59,106 bases of DNA from Deltaproteobacteria bacterium (GCA_016874775.1 VGTJ01000010.1:1-59106), one strand, 5' to 3'. Shown: positions 33,573-41,935, numbered from the stretch's first letter. Made by a program: numbers and translations. Notes: generated by a model from the letters alone, not told the origin.

Positions 33573-34723
33573 TAGCTCCTCGGCATCCCAAGCACGTGCT
33601 CGGCCACGAAATTCAGCACCATGTTGTTCGAGATTGGCGCAACCGAGAACAAACGCGCTTCACGGAACTTGCGCTCAATGTCGTATTCTGCCGCAAAGCC
33701 GTAGCCACCGTGCGTATCAAGTGCGGCATTGGCTGCCGCCCACGCTGCTTGTGAGGCGAGCAGTTTTGCCATGTTCGCTTCTGGGCCACATGGCTCACCA
33801 GCATCGAACATCTCCGCGGCGCGGAAACGCATCAAATCTGCGGCCTCAATTTGGGCGTATGACTGCGCAATAGGGAATTGAATCCCTTGATTCTGCGCGA
33901 TTGGTCGGCCAAAGATCACCCGCTCTTTGCCGTAACGCACCGCGCGGTCAATGAACCAGCGACCGTCACCGATTGATTCTGAAGCGACCAAGATGCGCTC
34001 GGCGTTCATACCATCGAGGATGTAATAGAAGCCACGACCCTCTTCACCAATGAGATTTTCCTTTGGCACTTTGAGATCGCGGAAAAACAATTGGTTCGTT
34101 TCATGGTTGATCATCGCATCAATCGGCCGCACTTCGACGGTATCGCCTGCTGCGCGCAGATCGACGAGAAAGATACTCATGCCCATCGTCTTCTTTTCGC
34201 ACTGATCGTAAGGCGTGGTGCGGGCCAACAGTAACAACATGTCAGAATGCTGCACGCGGGAAGTAAAAATCTTGCCGCCGTTGACGACGTAATAGTCGCC
34301 CTCTTTCTTAGCGAACGTTCGGATATGGGTGGTATCAGAACCGGCGTCAGGTTCGGTGACACCGAAGGCCTGGAGGCGAATTTCTCCTTTCGCAATTTTG
34401 GGCAGATACTTGCGCTTCTGTTCTTCGCTCCCATGTCGCAAGAGTGACCCCATGATGTACATCTGCGCATGACAGGCAGCAGAGTTGCCACCCGAGCGGT
34501 TAATCTCTTCGAGGATAACGCTGGCTTCTTTCATTGACAGACCCGAGCCGCCGTACTGCTCAGGAATGAGTGCGCCCAGCCAGCCGGCTGCGGTCAGCTC
34601 ATCAACAAACTGTTCGGGGTACTTGTTTGCTTTATCAAGCTTGCGCCAGTACTCGTCTCCATACTTGCTGCAGAACTTACGAATCTCACTGCGAATTTCA
34701 GGACATTGTTCTTTGCTAGGCAT
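33569..34723 (-). CDS. Acyl-CoA dehydrogenase
   Basis: 384 residues from the ATG at 34723 (GAAGGAGGAG upstream); a longer frame would read heptad sequence as protein and is rejected. Family blocks are GGSGLSMKEASVILEEI, FGVTEPDAGSDTTHI (FAD/substrate loop), YYVVNGGKIFTS, GRGFYYILDGMNAERILVASE and GRPIAQNQGIQFPIAQSYAQ, with C-terminal DTHGGYGFAAEYDIERKFREAR. It is an FAD enzyme that introduces a double bond into an acyl-CoA. The ARLFSVAPIS end matches short/branched-chain members. It is part of the acyl-CoA island. Confidence 0.95.
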   Translation of the reverse strand: MPSKEQCPEIRSEIRKFCSKYGDEYWRKLDKANKYPEQFVDELTAAGWLGALIPEQYGGSGLSMKEASVILEEINRSGGNSAACHAQMYIMGSLLRHGSEEQKRKYLPKIAKGEIRLQAFGVTEPDAGSDTTHIRTFAKKEGDYYVVNGGKIFTSRVQHSDMLLLLARTTPYDQCEKKTMGMSIFLVDLRAAGDTVEVRPIDAMINHETNQLFFRDLKVPKENLIGEEGRGFYYILDGMNAERILVASESIGDGRWFIDRAVRYGKERVIFGRPIAQNQGIQFPIAQSYAQIEAADLMRFRAAEMFDAGEPCGPEANMAKLLASQAAWAAANAALDTHGGYGFAAEYDIERKFREARLFSVAPISNNMVLNFVAEHVLGMPRSY

Positions 34724-34741
34724 TACACTCCTCCTTCGTCG

Positions 34742-34852
34742 GAGAATGAAGAATTCATAATTAACAATTAAAAATGAAAAACGAGAAAGCCTACACGAAG
34801 GCTCTATCTTCATTCCGCATAATCTTAATTCTTCATTCTTAATTTTTCATTG
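34742..34852. repeat. AT-rich heptad hairpin element
   Basis: AATGAAGAATTCATAATTAACAATTAAAAATGAAAAA (34742-34780) is opposed to CATTCCGCATAATCTTAATTCTTCATTCTTAATTTTTCATT (34810-34851). Units ATTCATA/ATTAACA/ATTAAAA on one side and CTTAATT/CTTCATT/CTTAATT/TTTCATT on the other have a 7-bp period. It separates the acyl-CoA dehydrogenase and CoA-transferase genes. Confidence 0.88.
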
Positions 34853-34857
34853 CCTTC

Positions 34858-36186
34858 TTATGGCCAGAATGTTCGTCGAGCAACTTTCTCAAGCTCAGGC
34901 CGAAAATCTGGATGGGCGATGGCGATCAACTCCTCAGCGCGACGCCGTTGTGTCTTGCCGAAGAGTTTTGCGACGCCGTACTCGGTGACAACGTAATCAG
35001 TAAATTGTCGTGGAGAGGTGATGAAACTCCCTTCTTCAATCAGCGGCACAATTCGGGAGATTTTCCCGTCTGAAGTGACGGATGGCAACACGACAATTGA
35101 ACGCCCATTCTTGGCGTACACGGAGGCAATGGCATACTCAGGCAATCCACCAGTGCCAGTGAACATCTGCGGGCCAAAGGAATCTGCGACCACTTGGCCG
35201 GTGAGATCGACCCGCAGGGCATTATTGATGGCGACCATGTTGTCGTGGGCCGCGATCGTGCGGAGATGGTTCACATAGGCAACGCCGTACAGTTCAATGT
35301 GGGGGTTTTGATGAACGAAGTCCCGTTCTTCCCGGCTAAATGCTACAGCAGTCGCGACGGCTCTGCCTTTGTGGAGCGTTTTGTTAGCGCCGTTGAAAAT
35401 GCCTTTCTGGATGAGCGCCACACCTCCACGTGGAATACGTTCGGTATGCCACCCCATATCATTGCGTTCAGCAAAGATACCGGCTGTGACAATCGCTTCA
35501 CTGGTGCTGCCGGCACCCACTTCAATTGTATCGCCATCACGAATCAACGGCGCAACGAACGCGGCAATCTTTTTGACGGTGTCGCTCAGTTCGACTTCAG
35601 GAAACGGTGGGCGAAACTCTTCTGATCCTGGTAACTCGATAAAGTGATCAATCTCGCTGAGGTGAATGAAGTTGTCACCGCCAGTGCGGATGAAACTTTT
35701 GTTCACCTCGGCAATCGACATCTTGGCATATTTGACGAGTTCTTTTTTATCCCACACACCGCCGCCTAAACTGACAAACCCGTTGTGATCCGGCGGTGAG
35801 ACATCAAGGAGCACCACATCTGGAAGAGGAGCATCGCTTCGTCCCTCGTCGAAAGCTTTGCTCAGCAGCGCGCTGGGGCACACACGGTGATCACTGCGAT
35901 GCTCATTGATCATCTGGCGGATGGCTTTCGGTAAGTACGGGCTGGTGTACCAGGGCTCGATCATAAAGGCCGAAGCCGCCTCGGGCTTATACCACGGCAG
36001 ATCTGTTGCTGCGGCGCCTATTGCGACCGTAACGCCTTTCAACTCGTTCAGTCGATGTGCCAATGCTCCAGCGGTAAGTGTAGGGCTTGAGTAGACAGGG
36101 ATCGCAACGCGATCACCTGATTTGACGGCTTTAACTGCCAGGTCGGCGGTTGTCAGACGACTTGTGTATTCGTTTTGCCAGTCCAT
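34858..36186 (-). CDS. Acetyl-CoA hydrolase/transferase family CoA-transferase
   Basis: 442 residues. Family I CoA-transferase of the 4-hydroxybutyrate/butyrate CoA-transferase type: VKSGDRVAIPVYSSPTLTAGAL, VVLLDVSPPDHNGFVSLGGGVW, IAEVNKSFIRTGGDNFIHLS, and the catalytic-Glu region GDTIEVGAGSTSEAIV. Later blocks are TGTGGLPEYAIAS and FTDYVVTEYGVAKLFGKTQRRRAEELIAIAHPDFR. It transfers CoA between carboxylic acids, avoiding ATP use; the acceptor is unknown. It is on the same strand as the acyl-CoA dehydrogenase and hydratase genes. Confidence 0.93.
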   Translation of the reverse strand: MDWQNEYTSRLTTADLAVKAVKSGDRVAIPVYSSPTLTAGALAHRLNELKGVTVAIGAAATDLPWYKPEAASAFMIEPWYTSPYLPKAIRQMINEHRSDHRVCPSALLSKAFDEGRSDAPLPDVVLLDVSPPDHNGFVSLGGGVWDKKELVKYAKMSIAEVNKSFIRTGGDNFIHLSEIDHFIELPGSEEFRPPFPEVELSDTVKKIAAFVAPLIRDGDTIEVGAGSTSEAIVTAGIFAERNDMGWHTERIPRGGVALIQKGIFNGANKTLHKGRAVATAVAFSREERDFVHQNPHIELYGVAYVNHLRTIAAHDNMVAINNALRVDLTGQVVADSFGPQMFTGTGGLPEYAIASVYAKNGRSIVVLPSVTSDGKISRIVPLIEEGSFITSPRQFTDYVVTEYGVAKLFGKTQRRRAEELIAIAHPDFRPELEKVARRTFWP

Positions 36187-36193
36187 AAAGAAT

Positions 36194-36242
36194 GTCCAAA
36201 GTCCAAAGTCTAAGGTCCAAAGTTTAGAGTCCAGAGTCAGAG
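36194..36242. repeat. Seven-unit heptad tract
   Basis: Seven consecutive 7-bp units in exact phase: GTCCAAA twice, then GTCTAAG, GTCCAAA, GTTTAGA, GTCCAGA and GTCAGAG. It is the clearest single-arm example of the window-wide heptad elements. It lies in the 85-bp gap between the CoA-transferase and hydratase genes, followed by a GC-rich tail. Confidence 0.95.
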
Positions 36243-36271
36243 GGCCGACCTCGGGCCCCCGACCCCTGTTT

Positions 36272-36994
36272 TTAGTCCCGTGTCATCAACAAATCTGGTC
36301 GAAGCACAGTTTGTCCCAGTGCCAGGGCATTCACTGTTGCTTTGGAAACCATCACCGCATTCGGATTCTTCTTAGCTAAGCTCTGCGCTAATTCACTAAC
36401 AGTTGGCATGAGTTCTGCCTTTTTGACGACGCGGTTGAGCATGCCCATCGTGAGGAGTTCGGCTGCCTTGAAGCGGCGACAACCAATGATGATTTCCTTG
36501 GCGAGGGCAGGGCCGACATGCGCAACCACATACGCGGTTGACGTTGGGCTTAAGGGCACTCCGAGATCAACCTCAGGGAACCAAAACTCTGCTTCTTCGA
36601 CAGCAACCCGTAGGTCACACGCCAAGGTAAAAGACCAGCCACCGCCAGCGGCATAGCCATTGACGGCAGCGATAGTGACTTGTTCAAGATTGGCTAAAGT
36701 ATCGAGCACTCGTCCGACCAGCCGCGCTCGGACTTTGCCGATTGGGGCGAAAATGCGATGACGTTCCGCTGGGTCAGTAATGCCCTTCACCAATGAAAGA
36801 TCCGCACCAGCACAAAAGGTGTTGCCCGTGCCGGTCAAAATCACTACGCGAATGTCTTTATCGTCACGAACCTGCTGCAATATGCCTTCAAGTTCGAGCA
36901 GGACTCCTTCGTTGAGCGGATTACGTTTTTCTGGCCGATTAAAAGTAATCGTGGCAATACGTCCATCTTTATCGAATAAGAAATGATCTGGCAT
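36272..36994 (-). CDS. Enoyl-CoA hydratase/isomerase family protein
   Basis: 240 residues from the ATG at 36994 (CAAAGGAGG upstream). Crotonase blocks are IATITFNRPEKRNPLNEGV, TGTGNTFCAGADLSLVKG, VNGYAAGGGWSFTLACDLRVA and FWFPEVDLGVPLSP. The second oxyanion loop reads GGGWS, so the catalytic Glu positions of true hydratases appear replaced. It may be an isomerase, hydrolase or a divergent member. It is the last gene of the leftward acyl-CoA set (30455-36994) and diverges from the SDR gene. Confidence 0.9.
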   Translation of the reverse strand: MPDHFLFDKDGRIATITFNRPEKRNPLNEGVLLELEGILQQVRDDKDIRVVILTGTGNTFCAGADLSLVKGITDPAERHRIFAPIGKVRARLVGRVLDTLANLEQVTIAAVNGYAAGGGWSFTLACDLRVAVEEAEFWFPEVDLGVPLSPTSTAYVVAHVGPALAKEIIIGCRRFKAAELLTMGMLNRVVKKAELMPTVSELAQSLAKKNPNAVMVSKATVNALALGQTVLRPDLLMTRD

Positions 36995-37082
36995 GGATAC
37001 CTCCTTTGCCGCAGGAGTCTCCATGTAGCCCAGCCTCGGAACCCTGGCAAGGGTCGCGTCATTCCGCTAATAGCATATCAAA

Positions 37083-37180
37083 CTGGGGCTAGGGACTCGG
37101 GGTTAGGGGCTGGTACACTCGAAGCGAGTAGCGACACTTCCTTTACCAATCCCCAATCCCCAATCCCCATTCCCCACTCT
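37083..37180. repeat. Heptad hairpin element (C/G-rich)
   Basis: The left arm GGGGCTAGGGACTCGGGGTTAGGGGCTGG (37085-37113) is opposed to a right arm of five exact-phase heptads, CCAATCC three times, CCATTCC and CCACTCT (37146-37180). It lies in the divergent gap before the SDR gene, with its right end 12 nt from the ATG, so it could affect the promoter or ribosome access of that gene. Confidence 0.9.
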
Positions 37181-37192
37181 TAGGGGGAAATT

Positions 37193-37963
37193 ATGGAGCT
37201 TGGATTAAAAGGGAAGGTGGTAATGATAAGTGGTGCAAGTCGCGGTATCGGGCGAGCGATCGCGCTGGAGTTCGCAGCAGAGGGCTGTTGTCTGAGTCTC
37301 TGCGCCCGTGGGAAGGATACGCTAGATCAGGTTGCACTCGAAGTGCAACAGAAAAATACCGCCGCGCTCGCCGTTGCGGGCGATGTCACCGACGCTGGCG
37401 ATGCCCATCGTTGGGTGAGAGAAACACAAAAGCACTTTGGTAAAGTCGATATTCTGATCAACAATGCTGGTGGCTCTCGTCCAGGTGGGAATCTGACTGC
37501 GTCGCGGGAAGACTGGTTGGGTGGCTTTCACCTTAATTTCTTCTCTGCCTTAGAGTTATGTCGTCTTGTAGTTCCCTTGATGAGTGTGCAGCAAAGTGGG
37601 TGTGTGATTAACATCGCCTCAGTGTATGGTCGCGAATGGGGGGGGCCGATGACGTATAACGCGGCGAAGGCGGCGATGATTAGCCTCTCCAAAGAAATGG
37701 CACGAGAACTCGCACCACAAGGAATTCGCGTCAACAGTGTGGCGCCGGGATCAATTCTCTTTCCAGGAGGATCGTGGGAAAAACGCCAAAAGGATAACCC
37801 AGAGGGCATTGCTGCCTTTGTTAAAGCTGAACTGCCGTTTGGTCGCTTTGGAACCGTAGACGAAGTTGCAGACGTCGTGGTGTTCCTTGCTTCCGAACGG
37901 GCACGCTGGATTGCCGGTGCGTGTATCAACGTGGATGGGTGTCAGTCACGGTCGCTAATTTGA
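37193..37963 (+). CDS. Short-chain dehydrogenase/reductase
   Basis: 256 residues. Classical SDR: cofactor motif ISGASRGIGRAIALEFA (TGxxxGIG type, about residues 12-20), ILINNAGGSRPGG, catalytic Ser in INIASVYGREWGGP and YNAAKAAM (YxxxK), and IRVNSVAPGSILFPGG. It ends GRFGTVDEVADVVVFLASERARWIAGACINVDGCQ. It is an NAD(P)-dependent oxidoreductase of a hydroxy- or keto-acyl substrate; the closest use is 3-ketoacyl-ACP reductase-like. It is followed by a hydratase and a MetE-like gene in the same direction. Confidence 0.94.
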   Translation: MELGLKGKVVMISGASRGIGRAIALEFAAEGCCLSLCARGKDTLDQVALEVQQKNTAALAVAGDVTDAGDAHRWVRETQKHFGKVDILINNAGGSRPGGNLTASREDWLGGFHLNFFSALELCRLVVPLMSVQQSGCVINIASVYGREWGGPMTYNAAKAAMISLSKEMARELAPQGIRVNSVAPGSILFPGGSWEKRQKDNPEGIAAFVKAELPFGRFGTVDEVADVVVFLASERARWIAGACINVDGCQSRSLI

Positions 37964-37966
37964 AAA

Positions 37967-38040
37967 AGTAGTCAGCATTCAGTAGTCAGTAGAAAAGAGG
38001 TATCCATACAGGTTGCTACTTATACTGACAACTGAGAACC
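37967..38040. repeat. Heptad hairpin element
   Basis: AGTAGTCAGCATTCAGTAGTCAGTAG is opposed to CTACTTATACTGACAACTGAGAACC. AGTCAGT/ACTGACA units have 7-bp spacing. It occupies the 92-bp gap between the SDR and hydratase genes. Confidence 0.78.
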
Positions 38041-38055
38041 TGCAAGGAATAACGG

Positions 38056-38871
38056 ATGAACACACAATACGAAACCCTAGACCTTCGTCGCGACGGCGGC
38101 CTGCTGTGGCTCGTGCTCAATCGTCCACATGCGCTCAATGCCCTCAGCACGACGCTGGTGAATGAACTCCATGCTGTCTTTGATGAACTGCATGACGATC
38201 ATAGTATACGAGTTGTGATTCTGCGTGGGGCGGGACGAGCCTTCTGCGCTGGGCTCGATCTCAAAGAGACCAGTGCAGGAAGCAGTGCCGCGAGTGGACG
38301 TGAGACGGTTGCGCAAGGGCTGCGCGACCAACGCCGTATTGCCGAGCTGGCGATGAAGATTCATCGGTTGCCCCAGCCGTTTATTGCTACGGTGAACGGC
38401 CCAGCCTCAGGCGGAGGGTTCGCGTTGGCGTTAGCGAGTGACATTCGTATTGCCAGTGAATCAGCCCGCATGAATGCTGCCTTTATTCGTATTGGTCTCT
38501 CAGCCTGTGATATCGGTGTCAGCTACTTCCTCCCGCGTATCGTTGGTTCGTCGATCGCATCAGAATTGTTGCTGACCGGAGACTTCATCGATGCACAACG
38601 TGCGCTAGCGACAGGTCTGGTTTCACGGGTTGTCCCAGAAGCTGAACTCGATCGTGCTGCAGAAGACATGGCGCGAAAGATCCTCCGCAATTCTCCGCTC
38701 GGAGTACGGCTGACGAAAGAATGCTTACGCTATTCTGTCGATGCGCCAACGCTCGACGCCGCAATCGCGATGGAAGATCGTAACCAGATTCTCACAACCC
38801 GCACGAACGATGTCAAAGAAGGTATCGCTGCATTTTTAGAGAAGCGTGAGCCGAAGTATGAAGATGCGTGA
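38056..38871 (+). CDS. Enoyl-CoA hydratase/isomerase family protein
   Basis: 271 residues. Crotonase blocks are LLWLVLNRPHALNALSTTLV, GAGRAFCAGLDLKETS, VNGPASGGGFALALASDIRIAS and AFIRIGLSACDIGVSYFLPRIVG, with C-terminal LDAAIAMEDRNQILTTRTNDVKEGI. GGGFAL in the second oxyanion loop lacks the usual Glu, so the exact reaction is open. The stop TGA at 38869-38871 overlaps the Shine-Dalgarno sequence of the MetE-like gene, so the two are co-translated. Confidence 0.93.
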   Translation: MNTQYETLDLRRDGGLLWLVLNRPHALNALSTTLVNELHAVFDELHDDHSIRVVILRGAGRAFCAGLDLKETSAGSSAASGRETVAQGLRDQRRIAELAMKIHRLPQPFIATVNGPASGGGFALALASDIRIASESARMNAAFIRIGLSACDIGVSYFLPRIVGSSIASELLLTGDFIDAQRALATGLVSRVVPEAELDRAAEDMARKILRNSPLGVRLTKECLRYSVDAPTLDAAIAMEDRNQILTTRTNDVKEGIAAFLEKREPKYEDA

Positions 38872-38881
38872 GGAGGAGATC

Positions 38882-40012
38882 ATGAGACGGAGCACCGACC
38901 GTATGCTCACGACCCACACTGGTAGTTTGCCGCGCCCTGAGAATTTGGTGACGATGCTTTATGCCAAAGACAAAGGTGAAGTGCAGGGCCAGGCTGTCTT
39001 TGCACAACGGGTGCAAACGGCAACTGCGGAAGTCGTACGAAAGCAGATCGAGTGTGGTGTCGATATTGTGAACGACGGCGAAGCGGGAAAGGTCGGTTAC
39101 TCAACCTACGTCAAAGATCGCCTCACTGGCTTCGATGGTAAAGCTGGACCGATGCGGGCGGCGGATGTATTGGACTTTCCTGAGTATGCGCGCCGTGTCT
39201 ACCGTGTCACTGCGCAACGTCCGGCCTGCACTGGTCCGATCGCCTACAAAGATAAGGAGGCGATCGACACAGAGATCGCTACCTTCAAAGCCGCGCTGCA
39301 AGGCGTAGAACCAACCGAAGCTTTCATGAGCGCTGCTTCACCTGGAGTGATTTCGCTCTTTCTCAAGAATGACTACTATCCAAGTCATGCTGCTTATTTG
39401 GAAGCCTTGGCCCATGTGATGAAGGACGAGTACAACGCTATTTATCAGGCTGGATTCGTTTTACAAGTCGATTGTCCTGATCTGGCGATGGGGCGTCACT
39501 TGCAGTTTGCCAATGAGAGTGTTGCTGACTTTCGCAAGACCGCTGAGTTGCATATTGCAGCCCTTAATCATGCACTTGCGGATATTCCTCCGGATCGGAT
39601 GCGGTTGCATCTCTGTTGGGGAAACTACGCAGGGCCGCACCATCGCGATATTCCACTACGAGACATCATCGATATTGTCTTGAAAGCGCGACCTTCTGGT
39701 CTTTCCTTTGAAGCTGCCAATCCTCGACATGCACACGAATGGAAGGTGTTTCGCGAGGTGAAGTTGCCTGATGGGAAAGTGTTGATCCCTGGTGTTCTTG
39801 ATTCCACGACGAACTACATTGAACATCCTGAGCTTGTCGCTGAGCGTATCTGCCGGTTTGCTGAGGTGATCGGACGTGAGAATGTGATCGCTGGCACGGA
39901 CTGTGGGTTTTCTACCTTCGCTGGCCTTTCTGACGTTGATCCGAACATCACCTGGGAGAAATTGAAGGCGATGGCCGAAGGTGCGCGGATTGCATCGCGG
40001 CAGCTTTGGTAA
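38882..40012 (+). CDS. Stand-alone MetE-type (core) methyltransferase
   Basis: 376 residues from the ATG at 38882, preceded by AGGAGG at 38871-38876. It equals the C-terminal catalytic barrel of cobalamin-independent methionine synthase without the N-terminal half: TTHTGSLPRPENLV, IECGVDIVNDGEAGK, VDCPDLAMG. All four zinc ligands are visible: His and Cys in LHLCWGNY, Glu in LSFEAANPRH and Cys in AGTDCGF. Such short 'core' enzymes may take methyl groups from a corrinoid protein or another donor rather than methyl-folate. It is coupled to a hydratase gene. A second homologue is at 55618-56664. Confidence 0.92.
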   Translation: MRRSTDRMLTTHTGSLPRPENLVTMLYAKDKGEVQGQAVFAQRVQTATAEVVRKQIECGVDIVNDGEAGKVGYSTYVKDRLTGFDGKAGPMRAADVLDFPEYARRVYRVTAQRPACTGPIAYKDKEAIDTEIATFKAALQGVEPTEAFMSAASPGVISLFLKNDYYPSHAAYLEALAHVMKDEYNAIYQAGFVLQVDCPDLAMGRHLQFANESVADFRKTAELHIAALNHALADIPPDRMRLHLCWGNYAGPHHRDIPLRDIIDIVLKARPSGLSFEAANPRHAHEWKVFREVKLPDGKVLIPGVLDSTTNYIEHPELVAERICRFAEVIGRENVIAGTDCGFSTFAGLSDVDPNITWEKLKAMAEGARIASRQLW

Positions 40013-40020
40013 CAGCACAG

Positions 40021-40092
40021 AATCGGGTCATCGTGTCATCGGGTGATCGAGCCAATGAAAAAATTACTCAATGACGCGATGGCTCGAGCACC
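40021..40092. repeat. Heptad hairpin element
   Basis: CGGGTCATCGTGTCATCGGGTGATCGAGCCA is opposed to TCAATGACGCGATGGCTCGAGCACCCG. GTCATCG and related heptads recur. It separates the convergent MetE-like gene and the ECF operon and ends beside the last gene's stop. Confidence 0.75.
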
Positions 40093-40099
40093 CGAGGGT

Positions 40100-40705
40100 T
40101 TAGTTGTCCTCCATCCCTTGCCCACGTTGACCACCGCGAAACTGCTGCCGCAGCTCCTGTGCTGTCTGGCGAGCTTCATCGGTGAGACGACGAAGTTCCT
40201 GAATCTTGGGGAGGTTTTCCGCAATGGTTTTCTCGCGAGCAGAACGCAAGTTTTGCCGAAGGATTTCTGCACGCTCCCGCAGTTGTCGTAACTCATCGAG
40301 ATCTTGGCGATGATCACGAAGAAAGGCTTGCCGTTTGGCAACAAGTTCATCTTCGAGTGCATCACGCTCGGCGAGTACGCTATCAAGTCGACGAGCCTTC
40401 GCTTTCACATCAGCAGAGGTGTTGGGATCATTTAACAACCGACGCGCCATATTGCGCGCGCGTTCGATTCGTTGTCGGCGTACCTCGCGACGTTGCTCAA
40501 ACCTCTCGCCGAGAAACCCTGCCCCGCGTCGTGGGCGATTGCCTCTGGGGCCGTCTTGTTCGCTGTTCTCTGCCGCGAACGGACGACGAGGAGCGAAGGT
40601 CCGCTCTTCTCCTTGGGGAGAAGATTGAGCTAATACGGCTTCCTCTTGTGCGACACAGAGAGTGAGAAATATCATGAGGAGACATTTAATCCTGTTCATT
40701 TTCAT
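40100..40705 (-). CDS. Secreted Arg-rich coiled-coil protein of the ECF operon
   Basis: 201 residues from the ATG at 40705 (alternative ATG at 40699). A signal peptide (NRIKCLLMIFLTLCVAQEEA...LA/QSS) is followed by a Pro/Arg-rich stretch and a long coiled coil (about residues 75-190, heptads such as RQRIERARNMARRLLNDPNT and ELRQLRERAEILRQNLRSAR). It overlaps the anti-sigma gene by 20 bp. Its layout recalls periplasmic Spy/CpxP/CnrX-like stress or metal sensor proteins that work with ECF systems, but I see no clear LTxxQ motif. The function is otherwise unknown. Confidence 0.82.
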   Translation of the reverse strand: MKMNRIKCLLMIFLTLCVAQEEAVLAQSSPQGEERTFAPRRPFAAENSEQDGPRGNRPRRGAGFLGERFEQRREVRRQRIERARNMARRLLNDPNTSADVKAKARRLDSVLAERDALEDELVAKRQAFLRDHRQDLDELRQLRERAEILRQNLRSAREKTIAENLPKIQELRRLTDEARQTAQELRQQFRGGQRGQGMEDN

Positions 40706-41204
40706 TCTCGAATAAGTCACTCTCAATTTCATTCGACCACTCCGGTATCGCCTCGTCCGGGGTTTCTTCGGCAATGGCACGTTCGCCTTCATCAGGGTCT
40801 AACGTGCCAATAAGTTGGTCCATGCTGGAGACGACTTCTTCAGCCGACACTTTTGATGGAGCCTGCATCATGGCGAAATAGAATAGGAGGGACGCCGCGC
40901 AGGTTGCGACAGTCCCAAAAGAGAGCATAGGCCACTCGTGCCACCATCTATGGATTGCAGATGGCGGATGGCGGATGGTGGATTGTCGACTTTGGACTTT
41001 GGACAATAACCGCGCTTCTAGCTCCTGCGGAATTTCAACTGCTGGCAGCATGCGAATGAGTTGCCGATTTTCCTCTAGCTGTTGGAGTTGCTTCGTACAG
41101 GTAAGGCATTGGGTAAGGTGTGACAGAACCTTCTGGTGTTCCTCAGAAGAAAGAGCGCGGTCAAGATAGGGGCTCAGTAATGGCTGGCAGTGACGACACG
41201 TCAT
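40686..41204 (-). CDS. Anti-sigma factor with zinc-finger (zf-HC2) domain
   Basis: 172 residues from the ATG at 41204, which overlaps the sigma gene stop by 4 bp. The N-terminal ZAS domain (MTCRHCQPLLSPYLDRALS, then HLTQCLTC, the HxxxCxxC zinc site) is followed by a transmembrane helix around residues 93-110 (MLSFGTVATCAASLLFYFAM) and an acidic periplasmic C-terminus. It would hold the ECF sigma factor at the membrane until a signal arrives. A heptad tract at 40957-41005 encodes the Ser/Arg/His-rich linker before the helix, apparently an insertion. Confidence 0.93.
   Translation of the reverse strand: MTCRHCQPLLSPYLDRALSSEEHQKVLSHLTQCLTCTKQLQQLEENRQLIRMLPAVEIPQELEARLLSKVQSRQSTIRHPPSAIHRWWHEWPMLSFGTVATCAASLLFYFAMMQAPSKVSAEEVVSSMDQLIGTLDPDEGERAIAEETPDEAIPEWSNEIESDLFENENEQD
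40957..41005. repeat. Seven-unit heptad tract inside the anti-sigma gene
   Basis: Seven consecutive 7-bp units: GCAGATG, GCGGATG twice, GTGGATT, GTCGACT, TTGGACT, TTGGACA. On the coding (minus) strand they encode SKVQSRQSTIRHPPSAIH, the linker between the zinc finger and the membrane helix. The TTGGACT units resemble the GTCCAAA units of the tract at 36194-36242 read on the other strand. Confidence 0.92.
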
Positions 41205-41935
41205 CCCACGGCCCTCCAACTGAGTTGCTTTTCCAACGCTTGACGAAGTTGCTCACGCGCACGCGCTATACGTGAGCGTACTGTCCCGATCGGGACGTTG
41301 AGGATTGCGGCAATCTCCTCGTATGGCAGATCTTGATATTCGCGCATGACGAGCATCATACGCCATTCTGGGGCCAATGAGTCGAGGGCGGCGCGGACGC
41401 GGTGGATATCTTCGCGAGACGCAAGTAGTGCGACGGCATCCGGTTGGTCAGCTGGAGGATCATACTCTTCATCTGACTCTGATTCATTGGAGCGTCGCGG
41501 TTTGAGACTGCTCCACGAAAACATCCGCCAACGTCCACGTCGACGCAGTTCATCCAAAGTGAGGTTAGAAGCGATCCGATAGAGCCACGAAACAAAGCTT
41601 GGCCCTTTCTCACCGTCTGTTGGTGTTCGTGGTTCGTATGTATGCAAATTCTCTAAGGCACGCACAAATGTTTCCTGCCACAAATCTTCAACGATCGTCC
41701 GGTCACGTATCATCTTGTCGATCAGATTCAATACTGCCTTCCCATGTCGTTGTACTAACACGCCAAACGCTTCCTGTTCCCCAGCCTTGGCCCGGAGCAC
41801 AAGTTGAAGGTCCTCGACCTCTGATACAGGACGATCAGCGGAAGACGATGCGGTCTGAAGTCCTTCAGCAAGGTTCTGGACTGGACCCCTTTTGTCTGGG
41901 TGCTGAGACAAACGGTTCCTTTCCTGCGTTGTCAC
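41201..41935 (-). CDS. ECF-type RNA polymerase sigma factor
   Basis: 244 residues from the GTG at 41935 with a weak GGGGT site upstream. An N-terminal extension of about 45 residues precedes region 2 (AGEQEAFGVLVQRHGKAVLNLIDKMIRD, VEDLWQETFVRALENL) and region 4 (LDSLAPEWRMMLVMREYQDLPYEEIAAILNVPIGTVRSRIARAR). An acidic linker (ESESDEEYDPPADQPD) joins them. It directs transcription from stress-type promoters. It is followed by its cognate anti-sigma gene with a 4-bp overlap. A candidate self-type promoter (GGAACTTT) lies about 60 bp upstream, consistent with autoregulation. Confidence 0.95.
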   Translation of the reverse strand: MTTQERNRLSQHPDKRGPVQNLAEGLQTASSSADRPVSEVEDLQLVLRAKAGEQEAFGVLVQRHGKAVLNLIDKMIRDRTIVEDLWQETFVRALENLHTYEPRTPTDGEKGPSFVSWLYRIASNLTLDELRRRGRWRMFSWSSLKPRRSNESESDEEYDPPADQPDAVALLASREDIHRVRAALDSLAPEWRMMLVMREYQDLPYEEIAAILNVPIGTVRSRIARAREQLRQALEKQLSWRAVG

